Origin: Williamsia phyllosphaerae
Lineage (GTDB): Bacteria; Actinomycetota; Actinomycetes; Mycobacteriales; Mycobacteriaceae
Direction of reading: 5' to 3'
Assembly (NCBI RefSeq): GCF_014635305.1
Contig: NZ_BMCS01000001.1
Coordinates: forward strand, 744,001-808,000
Length of the DNA stretch: 64,000 nt
Position numbers and translations under genes: made by a program
The notes under the pieces: model-generated
What the model was told of the DNA's origin: nothing
What the model saw: only the letters and a program-made list of their open reading frames with translations
Databases searched by the model: none
Shown: positions 12,609-22,616 of the stretch, piece after piece
Layout of the letters: every line of letters begins with the position of its first letter
Numbering within the stretch: position 1 is the stretch's first letter

Positions 12609-14408
12609 CGGAGTCACCGCATCGGTCTCCCACGCACGCCAGAGCTGGGCGTATCGCCCGTCCGCATCTCTCAACAACTCTGCGTGCGAACCGAACTGGA
12701 TGATCTGCCCGTGCTCCATGACCGCGATCGCATCGGCCACCGCAGCCTGCGTGAGACGGTGTGCGACAACGAGTGTGGTCCGGCCCTCGGTGGCCGCGAG
12801 AGCAGCGTCCTCGAGGTCCCGGGCACTCGCACTCCCTGCCTCCGCGGTGGCCTCGTCGAGCACCACGACACGGGGGTCGCCGAGGACGAGACGGGCCAGC
12901 GCGATGTGCTGCGCCTGCGCCGCGGTCAGCGTCAGACCGCCCTCGCCGACCCGGGTGTCGATGCCCTCGGGCAGTGCGGTGACCCAGTCGAGTGCGCCGA
13001 CCGCGCCGACCGCGGCCAGCACCTCGTCGCGCGTGGCGTCGGGCGCGACCAGTCGGAGGTCCTCGATCAGCGGCCCGGCGAAGACGTGCACCTCCTGGGT
13101 GATCGTCGCGACGTGCGACCGTAGTCGGGTGGGGTCGATGTCACCCACCCGGACACCGCCAATGGTCACCGAACCGGAGTCGGCGTCGCGCATGCCCGCG
13201 ATGATCGCCGCGAGCGTGGTCTTGCCCGCACCGGTCGATCCGACCAGTGCGGTCCGGGTGCCCGCCGGGATCGTCAACGAGACGCCCTGGAGCACCGGGT
13301 GATCCGGGTGGTAGGCGAACCGGACGTCGCGGACCTCGACCGTCGCGTCGCGGGGTTCGGCGTCGCCTCGGCCGGACGTGGCGCCGGTGTCCGGCAGGGC
13401 GATGTCGACGACGCCGACCAACCGCGAGAGGCTCGCGCCGGCGGCCTGGACCTCGTCGAAGTTGAACATCAGCATGCCGATGGGGTTGAACAGCCGATGG
13501 AACAGCAATGCCGCCGCGGTCACCGCACCGACGGTCACTCCCCCGCCCGGGCTGTCGGCGCCGTCGCGGACCAGCAGGAAGCCGACGACGAGAATGGCGG
13601 CGAGACCGATGAACTCGGCGCGGTTGATCCGCCCCACGAAACGCGTGAACTGGGTGAACACCGCGATGGACAGGTCACGCGCCCGGGCCGAGGCGACGCT
13701 GATCCCGTCGCGGTGATGGGCGTGCCGCTCGTAGGCGTCGATCGTCTTGATGCCCTGCAGCGATTCCACCATCACCTGTGCGCGTGCCGCGATGGCCATC
13801 CGCTCGTCGCGGTACAGCGGTGCCGATCGCGGCAGGTACCACCGCAGCGCGAGTATGTACGCCGGGATGGCAAGAGCCCCGGCCAGTCCCAGCCGCCAGT
13901 CGATACCCGCCATCCCGACCAGGCTGAGCACACCGAGGAAAAACGCGTTGATCATCGTCGGCACGACCTGCGACACCGCCTTGCCGACCGCGCCGACGTC
14001 AGCACCGACGCGCGAGAGCAGGTCACCGCGGCCGGATTCGTCGATGGTGTCGGCGGGCAGATCCAACGCACGCGCGAGGACCGACTCGCGGAGGTCGGCC
14101 AGGGTCTGTTCGCCGAGTTTGGTGACCAGGTAGGTCGACACCCCGGTGCCGAGTCCGCCGAGCAACGCCGCGACCCCGATGACGACGGCGAGCGGCCACA
14201 GGTCGGACACGTCGGCGCCGTCGCGCACGCGGTCGACCAACGATCCGAGCAGGTAGATCGGGACGACCGAGGCACCGGCCGCGGCGACACCGACGAGCAA
14301 CGTCGCGACGAGGGTCCGGGGGCGACGGGCGAGATCGGTGCGCAGCCACCGCAGGGTTCGCCGCGACTGCGCGACCGGCAGGATCGGCGCCACGTCGGGA
14401 ATGGTCAT
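12600..14408 (-). CDS. ABC exporter half-transporter with intact Walker motifs and a decayed signature motif (pair 1)
   Basis: A 602-residue fusion of a six-helix exporter domain and a nucleotide-binding domain. Walker A is normal (GSTGAGKTT near residue 390), as is Walker B (VVVLDEAT near 515). The LSGGQ signature is replaced by LTAAQAQ near 497, and the D-loop reads AEAGS instead of SALD. Its partner, which overlaps it by 4 nt (ATGA), has the opposite defects, so the two should form one heterodimer with a single working ATP site. Export of the finished siderophore or an intermediate is the natural role because it shares an operon with the NRPS; that role is inferred. It is clearly paralogous to the protein at 18215-20014 over its whole length. 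Confidence 0.85.
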   Translation of the reverse strand: MTIPDVAPILPVAQSRRTLRWLRTDLARRPRTLVATLLVGVAAAGASVVPIYLLGSLVDRVRDGADVSDLWPLAVVIGVAALLGGLGTGVSTYLVTKLGEQTLADLRESVLARALDLPADTIDESGRGDLLSRVGADVGAVGKAVSQVVPTMINAFFLGVLSLVGMAGIDWRLGLAGALAIPAYILALRWYLPRSAPLYRDERMAIAARAQVMVESLQGIKTIDAYERHAHHRDGISVASARARDLSIAVFTQFTRFVGRINRAEFIGLAAILVVGFLLVRDGADSPGGGVTVGAVTAAALLFHRLFNPIGMLMFNFDEVQAAGASLSRLVGVVDIALPDTGATSGRGDAEPRDATVEVRDVRFAYHPDHPVLQGVSLTIPAGTRTALVGSTGAGKTTLAAIIAGMRDADSGSVTIGGVRVGDIDPTRLRSHVATITQEVHVFAGPLIEDLRLVAPDATRDEVLAAVGAVGALDWVTALPEGIDTRVGEGGLTLTAAQAQHIALARLVLGDPRVVVLDEATAEAGSASARDLEDAALAATEGRTTLVVAHRLTQAAVADAIAVMEHGQIIQFGSHAELLRDADGRYAQLWRAWETDAVTPAG

Positions 14409-16132
14409 CGGGACACCAGCTCTCGGTAGTCGTCGCGTCCGCGGGCCAGCTCGGAGTGCGATCCGACGGCGGCGATCGCGCCGTCGACGAGCAGCAGGAC
14501 GCGATCGGCGGTGGCGAGCAGGGCGGGGCTGCTGGTGATGACCACGGTCGTCTTCCCGGCGCCGCTGCGCACGGCACGGATCCCGTCGGCGATGGCGGCC
14601 TCGGTGACCGCGTCGACGGCCGTGGTCGGGTCGTGCAGGACGAGGACGTCGGGGGCGGCGATGAGTGCGCGGGCCAGCGCGAGGCGTTGGCGCTGACCGC
14701 CGGACAGGCTCGCGCCCCGCTCGGTCACCGGGTGATCGAGCCCGGCCGGGTACAGCGCGACCACCTCGTCGGCGGCCGACGCCGCCAGCGACGCCGCGAC
14801 ATCTCCCGGTCGGGCGCTCACCGAGGTGCCCCAGTCGATGTTCGATCCCAGCGTGCCGGTGAACAGGTGGGAGTCGTGGTGCTCGACGACGATCGCGTCT
14901 CGGCGGGTGCCCACCGCGATGTCCTCGATACGACGACCGTCGACGGTGACCGAGCCCGCGGGCGCGGTCGGATCGCCGGCCAGCAGTTCGACGAGCGCGA
15001 CCGCGTCGCGTGCCGACGGCGCCAGCACGGCCACGTACTCCCCCGGCGCGATGTCGAGGACGACGTCGGTGAGTCCGCCGTGGGCGCGAGCGTCGATGCG
15101 CACCGCACCACGGGTGTCGGTCGGCGTGGGATCGGAGCCGGTGGTGGCCGTCTCCTTCTGACCACGCAGCGTGGGTGCGGCCAACACCTGGGCGACGCGG
15201 TTGGCGCTGGCCCGGGCCTCGGCAACCCAGCTCGGCACGATGGCCAGCAGCGCGAACGGGTCGATGAGGAACTGGGCGAGACCGATGACGGTGATCAGGG
15301 CACCGATACCCATGTCGCCGGTGAGCGCGAAGTACACCGCGGCGACCGCGACGCCCATGGCGGCCAATGCGCCGGCCGCGGCGGAGGCGCCCGCGTGCAC
15401 GCTCTGGATCCGCGCGGCCCGCAACGCCGCGGCCAGCGAGGTGCGGCTCGACCGTCGGTACCGGTCGGACGCGGCACCGGTGGCCCCGATCCCCTGCAGT
15501 GGTCGGAGTCCGCTGACGAGGTCGGTGGCCAGCCCCGAGGTGCGGCCGACCGTGTCCTGCTGCGCCTCGACGCGGCGCGCGATCAGGGGCGCGGTGACCT
15601 GCAGACCCAACACCACGACGGGGATGCCGACGAGCACCATCGCGCCGAGCACCAGGTCGATCGTCAGCAGCACGACACCGCACGCGACGGTCCCGACCAC
15701 CGCGCTCACGACGCGAGGGATGTAGTCGATGACGTACGAGGTGTTGTCGGCGTCGGTGGTGGAGATCGACAGCAACTCACCCGACGACCAGGCGTCGTCC
15801 CGACCGGCCGCGACGGCCAGCCCGCCGGGTTCGAGCGCGCGGCCGCTGAGTTCGTCACGCAGCAGATGCGATTCGCGTGCGATCCCGAACATCAGCTGCC
15901 GGGCGCCGAGACGGTAGAGGACGGTGAGCACGACGAAGACCGCGGCGAGCACGGCGGTCCAGACCGCGATCGAGACGACCGAACCCGACGACACGGCGCG
16001 GTCGACGATCACGCCGATGAGGACGGGGATCGCGACCTCGCACAGCTGATATCCGGCGATGAGCACCGAACCGCCGACGAGCCACCGGGCGTTGCGGGTG
16101 ATGGTCCGACGCAGGACCCATCCCCCGGTCAC
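14405..16132 (-). CDS. ABC exporter half-transporter with degenerate Walker A and B and an intact signature (pair 1)
   Basis: A 575-residue exporter domain plus nucleotide-binding domain. The Walker A position reads [11 protein letters not shown] (near residue 365), with no GKS/T. The Walker B end reads [11 protein letters not shown] rather than LLLDEPTSALD, so the catalytic Glu is Asp and the preceding Asp is His. The signature [16 protein letters not shown] is perfect. This subunit probably cannot bind ATP in its own site but supplies the signature to its partner at 12600-14408. The GTG start at 16132 overlaps the mbtH stop as GTGA, which points to translational coupling. It is a paralogue of the protein at 20014-21762, which shows the same losses. 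Confidence 0.85.
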   Translation of the reverse strand: MTGGWVLRRTITRNARWLVGGSVLIAGYQLCEVAIPVLIGVIVDRAVSSGSVVSIAVWTAVLAAVFVVLTVLYRLGARQLMFGIARESHLLRDELSGRALEPGGLAVAAGRDDAWSSGELLSISTTDADNTSYVIDYIPRVVSAVVGTVACGVVLLTIDLVLGAMVLVGIPVVVLGLQVTAPLIARRVEAQQDTVGRTSGLATDLVSGLRPLQGIGATGAASDRYRRSSRTSLAAALRAARIQSVHAGASAAAGALAAMGVAVAAVYFALTGDMGIGALITVIGLAQFLIDPFALLAIVPSWVAEARASANRVAQVLAAPTLRGQKETATTGSDPTPTDTRGAVRIDARAHGGLTDVVLDIAPGEYVAVLAPSARDAVALVELLAGDPTAPAGSVTVDGRRIEDIAVGTRRDAIVVEHHDSHLFTGTLGSNIDWGTSVSARPGDVAASLAASAADEVVALYPAGLDHPVTERGASLSGGQRQRLALARALIAAPDVLVLHDPTTAVDAVTEAAIADGIRAVRSGAGKTTVVITSSPALLATADRVLLLVDGAIAAVGSHSELARGRDDYRELVSR

Positions 16133-16347
16133 GCCTGCATCTGCTCCCGGAGGGAGCGCGGACGCATGTCGGTCCAGTTCTTCTCGATGTGGTCGAGGCA
16201 GCTCGCACGGTCGGTCCCGGTGTCGCCGAACGCCACGGTCCAGCCGCCGGGCACGTCGGAGAACGACGGCCACAGCGAATACTGGTCCTCGGCGTTCACC
16301 AGCACCACGAAGGTGCCGTCGGCGTCGTCAAAAGGATTGCTGGACAA
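16129..16347 (-). CDS. mbtH: MbtH-like protein (NRPS adenylation chaperone)
   Basis: 72 residues. MbtH proteins bind NRPS adenylation domains and are often needed for their folding and activity, so the client here is the NRPS of the same operon. The family signature is clear: NPFDD at the N-terminus, then [15 protein letters not shown] and WTDMRP. The TTG at 16347 is chosen because the upstream frame has no family sequence, SSNPFDD follows it directly, and AGAGGAAG sits about 5 nt before it. The TTG is an unusual start and may limit expression. This is the first gene of the leftward biosynthetic operon and is divergent from the formyltransferase. Confidence 0.92.
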   Translation of the reverse strand: MSSNPFDDADGTFVVLVNAEDQYSLWPSFSDVPGGWTVAFGDTGTDRASCLDHIEKNWTDMRPRSLREQMQA

Positions 16348-16441
16348 TCCACTTCCTCTCGTCGAAGGTCGGCATCGGGCGCGAAGACGCGTGGCGTCCG
16401 CGGTACGGACGCATTTGATACCTGAACTGAGCGATGGTATC

Positions 16442-16460
16442 AAAGGCTAGGCTAACCAAA
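16442..16460. promoter_or_regulatory. IdeR/DmdR iron box in the divergent mbtH / formyltransferase promoter
   Basis: AAAGGCTAGGCTAACCAAA matches the iron-box consensus TTAGGTTAGGCTAACCTAA at 15 of 19 positions, including the central TAGGCTAACC. It lies between mbtH (start 16347, leftward) and the formyltransferase (start 16485, rightward). One Fe-loaded IdeR/DmdR site could therefore repress both transcripts when iron is plentiful. Confidence 0.75.
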
Positions 16461-16484
16461 TCGGGGGCCAGGCAAGGGGTGACT

Positions 16485-17432
16485 GTGCGCGTCGTGATGC
16501 TGGGCTATCAGACCTGGGGACACAAGACCCTGGAGGCGTTGGTCAAGTCACGTCATCAGGTCGAGCTCGTGGTGACCCACCCGCCGAGTGAGCACTCCTA
16601 CGAATCGATCTGGGCCGACTCGGTGGAGGACCTCGCCCGCAGCGAGGGGATCGACGTCCACCTCGCCAAGCGACCCACCGATGGGCTGATCGCCGCAGTC
16701 CGCGACATCGCGCCCGACGTGATGGTGGCCAACAACTGGCGGACCTGGCTCCCCCCGGAACTGTTCACCATCCCCGAGCACGGCACGCTGAACCTGCACG
16801 ACTCCCTGCTGCCCGAGTTCACCGGGTTCTCGCCGGTCATCTGGGCGCTCATCAGCGGTGCGTCGCAGACCGGTCTGACCGCCCACATGATGGACGACGA
16901 TCTCGACACCGGCGGCATCATCACCCAGCGTTCCGTGCCGATCACCGACACCTCGACCGGCACCGGTCTGGTCCAGGCGACCATCGACCTCATCCCCGAG
17001 GTGCTCATCGAGGCGCTCGACGCCATCGAGTTCGGGACCGCCGAGCTGACACCGCAGGATCTGAGCCGACGCACCTTCTTCCACAAGCGCGCCGACATCG
17101 ACAGCCTGGTCGACTGGACCAAGCCCGCCGGCGAGATCGAGCGGTTCGTGCGGGCGCTGCAGGACCCGTATCCCAACGCCTACACGTACTTTCACGGTGA
17201 GCGGCTCCGCATCACCGGCGCGCACCTCTCGCGCAGCATCTACGGCGGGACGCCCGGCCGGGTGTTCATCGCCGAGGACGACGGCATGGTCATCGTCGCG
17301 GGCAGCGAGGCGTACCGCGGTGGCTCGCACGGTCTCGTCATCGACCGCCTGCGCACCGACGACGGCGTCGAGCACGCCGCGCTCGACTACTTCACCCGCG
17401 GCGGCGGATATCTGACGAACACACCCCGCTGA
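16485..17432 (+). CDS. Hydroxyornithine formyltransferase (CchA/Rft-like)
   Basis: 315 residues of the Met-tRNA/GART-like formyltransferase fold. It is predicted to transfer a formyl group from 10-formyl-tetrahydrofolate to delta-N-hydroxyornithine, giving the hydroxamate monomer read by NRPS domain A1. Motifs seen: MLGYQTWGHKTLEAL at the N-terminus, ANNWR, the catalytic-type NLHDSLLPEF with Asn and His, then DDDLDTGGII containing the Asp. The C-terminal part looks like the small beta-barrel domain of the family. The GTG at 16485 is chosen because AAGGGG ends 5 nt before it; an in-frame GTG at 16479 is the alternative. An ATG further upstream would put the iron box inside the gene and is unlikely. 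Confidence 0.9.
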   Translation: MRVVMLGYQTWGHKTLEALVKSRHQVELVVTHPPSEHSYESIWADSVEDLARSEGIDVHLAKRPTDGLIAAVRDIAPDVMVANNWRTWLPPELFTIPEHGTLNLHDSLLPEFTGFSPVIWALISGASQTGLTAHMMDDDLDTGGIITQRSVPITDTSTGTGLVQATIDLIPEVLIEALDAIEFGTAELTPQDLSRRTFFHKRADIDSLVDWTKPAGEIERFVRALQDPYPNAYTYFHGERLRITGAHLSRSIYGGTPGRVFIAEDDGMVIVAGSEAYRGGSHGLVIDRLRTDDGVEHAALDYFTRGGGYLTNTPR

Positions 17433-17538
17433 GACACCGCCGGCGCGCACACCGAGGCCGGTTGTCGGTGGTCACTTGTACGGTTCGCTCCATCACGTTC
17501 GTCCGCGTCGCCCCGGCGACTCGTTCTCTGGAGTGCAC

Positions 17539-18186
17539 ATGACCGATCCACAGCTTTCCCTCGTCGCCGCCCTGCTCGACCGTTCCGGCTCCATGCAGTC
17601 CATCGCCGACGACACCCGCGGCGGTTTCGACGCGTTCATCGCGAAGGAGCGTGCGGCCGAGGGCGAGACGGTCGTGACGCTCGCGCAGTTCGACGACCGG
17701 TACGAACTCGTCTACTCGGCCACACCCATCGCGGAGGTGCCGCCGCTGGTCCTCGAGCCGCGTGCGATGACGGCGCTGTACGACGCGATCGCGAAGCTCA
17801 TCACCGACGTCGGCACCGACCTGGCCGCGAAACCGGAGCACGAGCGTCCGGGTTCGGTGACCATCCTGGTGATGACCGACGGTCACGAGAACTCCAGCCG
17901 GGAGTGGTCGAACACCGCTGTGCGCGAACTGATCACGCAGCAGGAGACGCGCTACGACTGGGACTTCGTGTTCCTCGGTTCGAACATCGACGCCGTCGAG
18001 GTGGGGGCCGATCTCGGGTTCAAACGGGAGAAGTCCATGACCTACGAGTCGTCACCGATGGGCGTGTCCGCGGCGTTCGAGTCGGTGTCGGGATACCAGG
18101 GTCGCAAGCGGTCGAAGCGGCTCGCCGGCGAGCCGCCCGCGGACGGGTTCACCCCGCTCGAACGGGAGCGCTCGAGCGGGCGGTGA
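17539..18186 (+). CDS. VWA (von Willebrand factor A) domain protein
   Basis: 215 residues, almost wholly a VWA fold. The metal-ion site is visible: DRSGSM (DxSxS) near residue 14, TALYDA for the Thr position, and VMTDGHEN for the second Asp. No signal peptide or membrane segment is visible, so it is probably cytoplasmic. The C-terminus is basic and disordered-looking. VWA proteins bind protein partners through a divalent metal; no substrate can be named. It stands between the formyltransferase (106 nt upstream) and the convergent second ABC pair (28 nt away), an odd place for a housekeeping gene. The ATG at 17539 fits the start of the fold (MTDPQLSLVAALLDRSG). Confidence 0.85.
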   Translation: MTDPQLSLVAALLDRSGSMQSIADDTRGGFDAFIAKERAAEGETVVTLAQFDDRYELVYSATPIAEVPPLVLEPRAMTALYDAIAKLITDVGTDLAAKPEHERPGSVTILVMTDGHENSSREWSNTAVRELITQQETRYDWDFVFLGSNIDAVEVGADLGFKREKSMTYESSPMGVSAAFESVSGYQGRKRSKRLAGEPPADGFTPLERERSSGR

Positions 18187-18214
18187 CCCGGTCGGTCGGG
18201 TCCGCTCCGGGGCA

Positions 18215-20014
18215 TCAGACTGAGCGTGCGGTCCAGGCGTCCCACAGCTGCGCATAGCGGCCGCCGGCGGCGGCGAGATCGTCGTGCGTCCCGATCTCGA
18301 CGACGCGGCCGTGCTCGAGCACCACGATCCGGTCCGCGGCGGCCGCCTGCGTGAGCCGATGTGCAACAACGAGAGTGGTGCGGCCGCGGGTGGCGGCCGC
18401 CGCGGCCTGCTCCAGGCCGCGCGCACCCAGGCTGCCCGCCTCCGCCGTCGCCTCGTCCAGGACGGCGACCGCGGGGTCAGCCAGGACCAGCCGGGCCAGG
18501 GCGAGCTGCTGCGCCGCCGCCGCGGTCAGTTCCCGACCGAGTTCGCCGACGACGGTGTCCATTCCGTCGGGCAGGGCGTCGACCCACTCGAGGGCACCGA
18601 CCACGTCGAGGGCGGCGCGGACCTCGTCCCGACCGGCCGACGGCTGGGCCAGTCGTACGTCGTCGACGAGCGGTCCCGCGAAGACGTGCACCTCCTGGCT
18701 CACGATGGTGACCTGGCGTCGGAGCTGATCGACGGTGAGATCGGCGACCGACACGCCACCGATCCGCGCCGATCCGTGCGTCGGCGCGTACTGACCGGCC
18801 GCGATCGCCGCGAGCGTCGTCTTGCCTGCGCCGGTCGATCCGACCAGGGCCACCCGCTCGCCGGGCGCGATCCGGATGCTCACCCCGTGCAGCACCGGGT
18901 GCCCGGGGGTGTACCCGAACTCGATGTCGGTCAGCTCCAGCGACGTGTCTGTCGGTTCGGCGAGCACCGTGGTCGGCCTTGTGGCCTCGTCGGGGATGTC
19001 GACCACGCCGACCAGACGCGCCAGGCTCGCGCCGGCGGACTGCACCTCGTCGAAGCTGTGCAGGATGGTGGCGATCGGGAAGAAGAGTCGATGGAACAGC
19101 AGGGCGGCCGCGGTGGCCGCGCCGACGCTGACCAGATCGGCGCGGACCAGGAAGAAGCCGGTGATGAGAACGGCGGACAACCCGACGAACTCGGCACGGT
19201 TGGTGCGCCCCACGAATCGGGTGAACAGCGTGACGATCCCGATGGAGATGTCACGCGCCCGGACGGCGGCGGCGTCGATCTCACCGAGATGCCGGTCCTC
19301 GAGTCCGTAGGCGTGCACGGTCCGTGCGCCGACCATGGCCTCCATCAGCTTCTGCGAGCGGGTGGCGACCGCCCTGCGCTGCAGCGCGTATCGCGGCGCC
19401 GACCGGGTGAGGTACCACCGGAGACTGACGATGTAGAGCGGCGCGGCGAGCAGTCCGGCGAGCCCGAGTCGCCAGTCCAGGCCGGTCATGGCCGCGATGC
19501 CGAGCACCGCCATCAGCATCGACGTGATCATCGTCGGTAGGACGTCGGTCACCGCGCGGCCGATGGTGTTGACGTCGTCGCCGATGCGCGACAACAGGTC
19601 TCCCTTGCCCGCGCGCTCGACCGTCGTGGTCGGCAGCGTCAACGACCGCTCGACCACGCGTTCGCGCAGACGCGCCAGCAACGTCTCGCCCAGCTTGCTG
19701 ACCAGGTACGTCGACACCCCGGTGGTCACGCCGCCGACGACGGCGGCAACGACGATGACCACCGCGATGACGGTGATCGACGAGACCGGATCGCGGTCGC
19801 GGACGCGGTCGATCAGTTCGGCGAAGACGTAGGTCGGCAGCACCGACGCACCGGCCGCGACGATCCCGACCAGCAGCATGGCGGTGGTCGCACCGACGTT
19901 GCGGCGCAGCTCGGCTCGCAGCCAACGCCAGGAGTCCCGCGCGGTCGCGATCGGCAGGAGGGTGTCGGGGGCGTCGGCGAGATCGTCGGTCGCCGCCGTC
20001 GAGCGACCGGCCAT
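18215..20014 (-). CDS. ABC exporter half-transporter with intact Walker motifs and a decayed signature motif (pair 2)
   Basis: 599 residues: exporter membrane domain, then a nucleotide-binding domain with Walker [10 protein letters not shown] (near residue 390) and Walker [13 protein letters not shown]. The signature region reads LTAAAAQQ instead of LSGGQ. The same pattern occurs in its paralogue at 12600-14408, and long stretches such as [18 protein letters not shown] and FTRFVGRTNRAEF are nearly shared. Its start overlaps the partner's stop by one base (TGATG). It is the last gene of the leftward uptake operon that begins with the SIP gene. Siderophore export or recycling is inferred from context. 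Confidence 0.85.
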   Translation of the reverse strand: MAGRSTAATDDLADAPDTLLPIATARDSWRWLRAELRRNVGATTAMLLVGIVAAGASVLPTYVFAELIDRVRDRDPVSSITVIAVVIVVAAVVGGVTTGVSTYLVSKLGETLLARLRERVVERSLTLPTTTVERAGKGDLLSRIGDDVNTIGRAVTDVLPTMITSMLMAVLGIAAMTGLDWRLGLAGLLAAPLYIVSLRWYLTRSAPRYALQRRAVATRSQKLMEAMVGARTVHAYGLEDRHLGEIDAAAVRARDISIGIVTLFTRFVGRTNRAEFVGLSAVLITGFFLVRADLVSVGAATAAALLFHRLFFPIATILHSFDEVQSAGASLARLVGVVDIPDEATRPTTVLAEPTDTSLELTDIEFGYTPGHPVLHGVSIRIAPGERVALVGSTGAGKTTLAAIAAGQYAPTHGSARIGGVSVADLTVDQLRRQVTIVSQEVHVFAGPLVDDVRLAQPSAGRDEVRAALDVVGALEWVDALPDGMDTVVGELGRELTAAAAQQLALARLVLADPAVAVLDEATAEAGSLGARGLEQAAAAATRGRTTLVVAHRLTQAAAADRIVVLEHGRVVEIGTHDDLAAAGGRYAQLWDAWTARSV

Positions 20015-21762
20015 CAGCGCAGCACCGCCCGGCGGTAGTCGTCGTCGGTCTCGCTCAGTTCGGCGTGCGAGCCCGCGGCGACCACCCCGTCGCTGCCCAG
20101 CACCACGACCCGGTCGACGCCGGCCAGCAGGGTGGGGCTGCTGGTGACCAGGACGGTGGTGAACCCGGTCTCGCCGCGGTGTCGCATCGCGGTGATCCCG
20201 TCGGCCACGGTCTTCTCGGTGACCGAGTCGATGGCGGTGGTCGGGTCGTGCAGCACCAGGACCGACGGCTCGACGAGCAGCGCCCGCGCCAGTGCGACCC
20301 GTTGGCGTTGTCCGCCGGACAGGCTCGATCCGCGCTCGGTGACCGGGGCGTCGAGGCCGGCGTCGTGCATCGTCACCACGTCGGTGGCCGCCGAGGAGCG
20401 CAGGGCGTCGGTGATGAGTTCGGGGTCAGGATCCGGTGCACCCGCGGTGATGTTGGACCCGAGGGTGCCGGTGAAGATGTCGGTGATGTGCGGTTCGACG
20501 ACCATGGCCTCGCGCGCCTGTCGGTGTTCGATCTCATGGAGGTGGTTCGCCCCGAGCCGCACGGTCCCGCGGTACTCCTCCGGCGGGACCCGACCGGACA
20601 GGACCGCGACGAGCGCCTCGGCGTCGGCCGATTTCGGTGCGACCACCCCGAGCAACTCACCGGGCTCGACGGTCAGGTCGACGCCGTCGAGGGAGCCGTA
20701 GCCCAGCCCCGTCACCTGTAGTCCGTAGGGCGGCTCACCCGGGTCGCGGTCGCCGTCGGGCAGCAGCGACGGCGCCGCGAACACCAACGACAGCCGGTTG
20801 GCCGACGCCCGCGCCTCGGCCACCCAGCTCGGGACGACCGTCAGCTGGGTGAGCGGCTCGATGAGGAACTGCGCCAGTCCGATGACGGTGACGAACTGTC
20901 CGATGCTGATGTGACCGTCGAGCGCGAGCCAGCCGGACGCGATCGCGATGCCCGCGGACAGCAGGTTGCTGATGGTCGCCGAGACGCCTGCGAACCCGCG
21001 CTGGGTCCGCGCCGCGCGCAGCGTCGCCTGCAGCGAGGTCTGACTGATGTCCCGGTAGCGTTGCGCAGCAGCCTGTTGCGCGCCGATCCCGCGCAGTGGA
21101 CGCAACCCGGCGACGAGATCGGTGGCCACCGCGGTGGCCCGACCCACCGTCTCCTGCTGGTCCTGCACGCGCCGGGTGATCAGCGGTGCGCTCAGGTGCA
21201 GGACGGCGAGCACGACGGGCGTGCCCACCAGGACGCCCAGCCCGAGCGGCACGTTGATGATCATCAGAGCGACGGCACACGCCAGGGTGGCGGTGACGGC
21301 CTCGACGATCCGCGGGATGTAGTCGAGCATGTAGGAGGTGTTGTCGGCGTCGCTGCTCGAGATGGTCAGCAGCTCACCCGACCGCAGGTCGGTGCGAACG
21401 CCCCTCGGCGACAGGATCTTCGCGGCGACCTCGACCCGCAGGGTGCAGCCCTCCCCCGCCTCGGCCCAGGTGAGGATTCGCGCGCCGAACCGCCAGGTGA
21501 GCGTCAGCGCCATGAACAGGCCGAACAACACCGCGATCCACACGACGAGTGCACCGAGGTCGCCGGTGCTGACCGCCTGGTCGATGACGACCCCGATGAC
21601 GACGGGCACGAGCACCTGCGTGATCTGGTGCAGGCCGTACAGCAGGGAGCCGGTGGTCAGCCATCGTCGGTTGCGCGCCATCCCGAGCAGCAGGATGCGC
21701 GAGCCGGTCAGCACGGTGGGCGGACGGGTCTGCGCAGCACCGCTCACATCCGCGGCGCTCAT
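20014..21762 (-). CDS. ABC exporter half-transporter with degenerate Walker A and B and an intact signature (pair 2)
   Basis: 582 residues. The Walker A position reads VAPKSADAEAL near residue 371, and the Walker B end reads [28 protein letters not shown] is intact. These are the same losses as in the paralogue at 14405-16132. It should pair with the 18215-20014 protein to give one canonical and one dead ATP site. The ATG at 21762 overlaps the stop of the ATPase gene as ATGA; the reading frame upstream of it lies in that gene and has no family sequence. It is translationally coupled within the uptake operon. Confidence 0.85.
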   Translation of the reverse strand: MSAADVSGAAQTRPPTVLTGSRILLLGMARNRRWLTTGSLLYGLHQITQVLVPVVIGVVIDQAVSTGDLGALVVWIAVLFGLFMALTLTWRFGARILTWAEAGEGCTLRVEVAAKILSPRGVRTDLRSGELLTISSSDADNTSYMLDYIPRIVEAVTATLACAVALMIINVPLGLGVLVGTPVVLAVLHLSAPLITRRVQDQQETVGRATAVATDLVAGLRPLRGIGAQQAAAQRYRDISQTSLQATLRAARTQRGFAGVSATISNLLSAGIAIASGWLALDGHISIGQFVTVIGLAQFLIEPLTQLTVVPSWVAEARASANRLSLVFAAPSLLPDGDRDPGEPPYGLQVTGLGYGSLDGVDLTVEPGELLGVVAPKSADAEALVAVLSGRVPPEEYRGTVRLGANHLHEIEHRQAREAMVVEPHITDIFTGTLGSNITAGAPDPDPELITDALRSSAATDVVTMHDAGLDAPVTERGSSLSGGQRQRVALARALLVEPSVLVLHDPTTAIDSVTEKTVADGITAMRHRGETGFTTVLVTSSPTLLAGVDRVVVLGSDGVVAAGSHAELSETDDDYRRAVLR

Positions 21763-22616
21763 GCCTCGCGCACGTCGGGGACGGACGAGAGGTCCCGCCG
21801 GGCGCGGGCGGTCCGCGAGGCGCGCGGGATCACCAGCGGGGTGTCGGTCTCCGGGTCGTCGATGATCTGGCACCGCAGCCCGTAGACGTCCTCCACGAGC
21901 TCGGCGGTGATGACATCGGCCGGATTACCTTGCGCGACGATCGATCCCGCTTTCATGGCGATGATGTGGTCGGCGAAGCGGCACGCGTGGTTGAGGTCGT
22001 GCAGCACGGCGACGATGGTGCGGTCCTGCTCGGCGTTGAGCTCGGCGAACAGGTCGAGCAGTTCGATCTGATGGGCGATGTCGAGGAACGTCGTCGGCTC
22101 GTCGAGCAGGATCAGCGGCGTCTGCTGCGCCAGCACCATGGCCACCCAGACGCGTTGGCGCTGGCCGCCGGACAGCTCGTCGACCGGACGGCCCGCGATG
22201 GACGTGACGCCGGTGGCCTCCATGGCCTGCGCCACCGCGCGCTGGTCGTCGCGGGAGTACTGCCGCATGACCTTCTGGTGCGGGAAGCGTCCACGGGCGA
22301 CGAGGTCGGCGACGGTGATGCCCTCGGGCGCGATCGACGACTGCGGGAGCAGTCCGAGCCGACGCGCGACCTCCTTGGTCTTGAGGGAGGTGATGTCGGC
22401 GCCGTCGAGGATGACGTGTCCGGCGGTCGGCTTGAGCAGGCGGGCGAGCCCGCGCAGCAGCGTCGACTTGCCGCAGGCGTTGGGGCCGACGATCGCGGTG
22501 ATCGCGCCGGCGGGGATGTCGACGCTCAGCGAGTCGACGATGGCGGTTCCGCCGTAACCGAGCGTGAGATCGCGTGCGCCCAACGAGTTCTGTGTCATCG
22601 ACTTCTCCTGTGTCAT
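21759..22616 (-). CDS. Iron-siderophore import ATPase (FecE/FepC type)
   Basis: 285 residues, the usual length for a FepC-type ATPase that powers ferric-siderophore import through the two FecCD permeases just upstream. Motifs: Walker A GPNACGKST, Q-loop LLPQSS, signature LSGGQRQRV, Walker B LILLDEPTTFLD, and H-loop VLHDLNHA. The start is doubled: AGGAGAGG-TCG-ATGACACAG at 22616 is followed 18 nt later by GGAGAAG-TCG-ATGACACAG, so initiation is possible at 22616 (overlapping the permease stop as ATGA) or 22598 (279 residues). The C-terminus overlaps the next ABC gene by 4 nt. Confidence 0.92.
   Translation of the reverse strand: MTQEKSMTQNSLGARDLTLGYGGTAIVDSLSVDIPAGAITAIVGPNACGKSTLLRGLARLLKPTAGHVILDGADITSLKTKEVARRLGLLPQSSIAPEGITVADLVARGRFPHQKVMRQYSRDDQRAVAQAMEATGVTSIAGRPVDELSGGQRQRVWVAMVLAQQTPLILLDEPTTFLDIAHQIELLDLFAELNAEQDRTIVAVLHDLNHACRFADHIIAMKAGSIVAQGNPADVITAELVEDVYGLRCQIIDDPETDTPLVIPRASRTARARRDLSSVPDVREA

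Noticed and set aside
14456-16450. 664-codon plus-strand frame opposite the ABC exporter
   Set aside because: Shadow of an intact ABC gene and mbtH; no domain signal or ribosome site.
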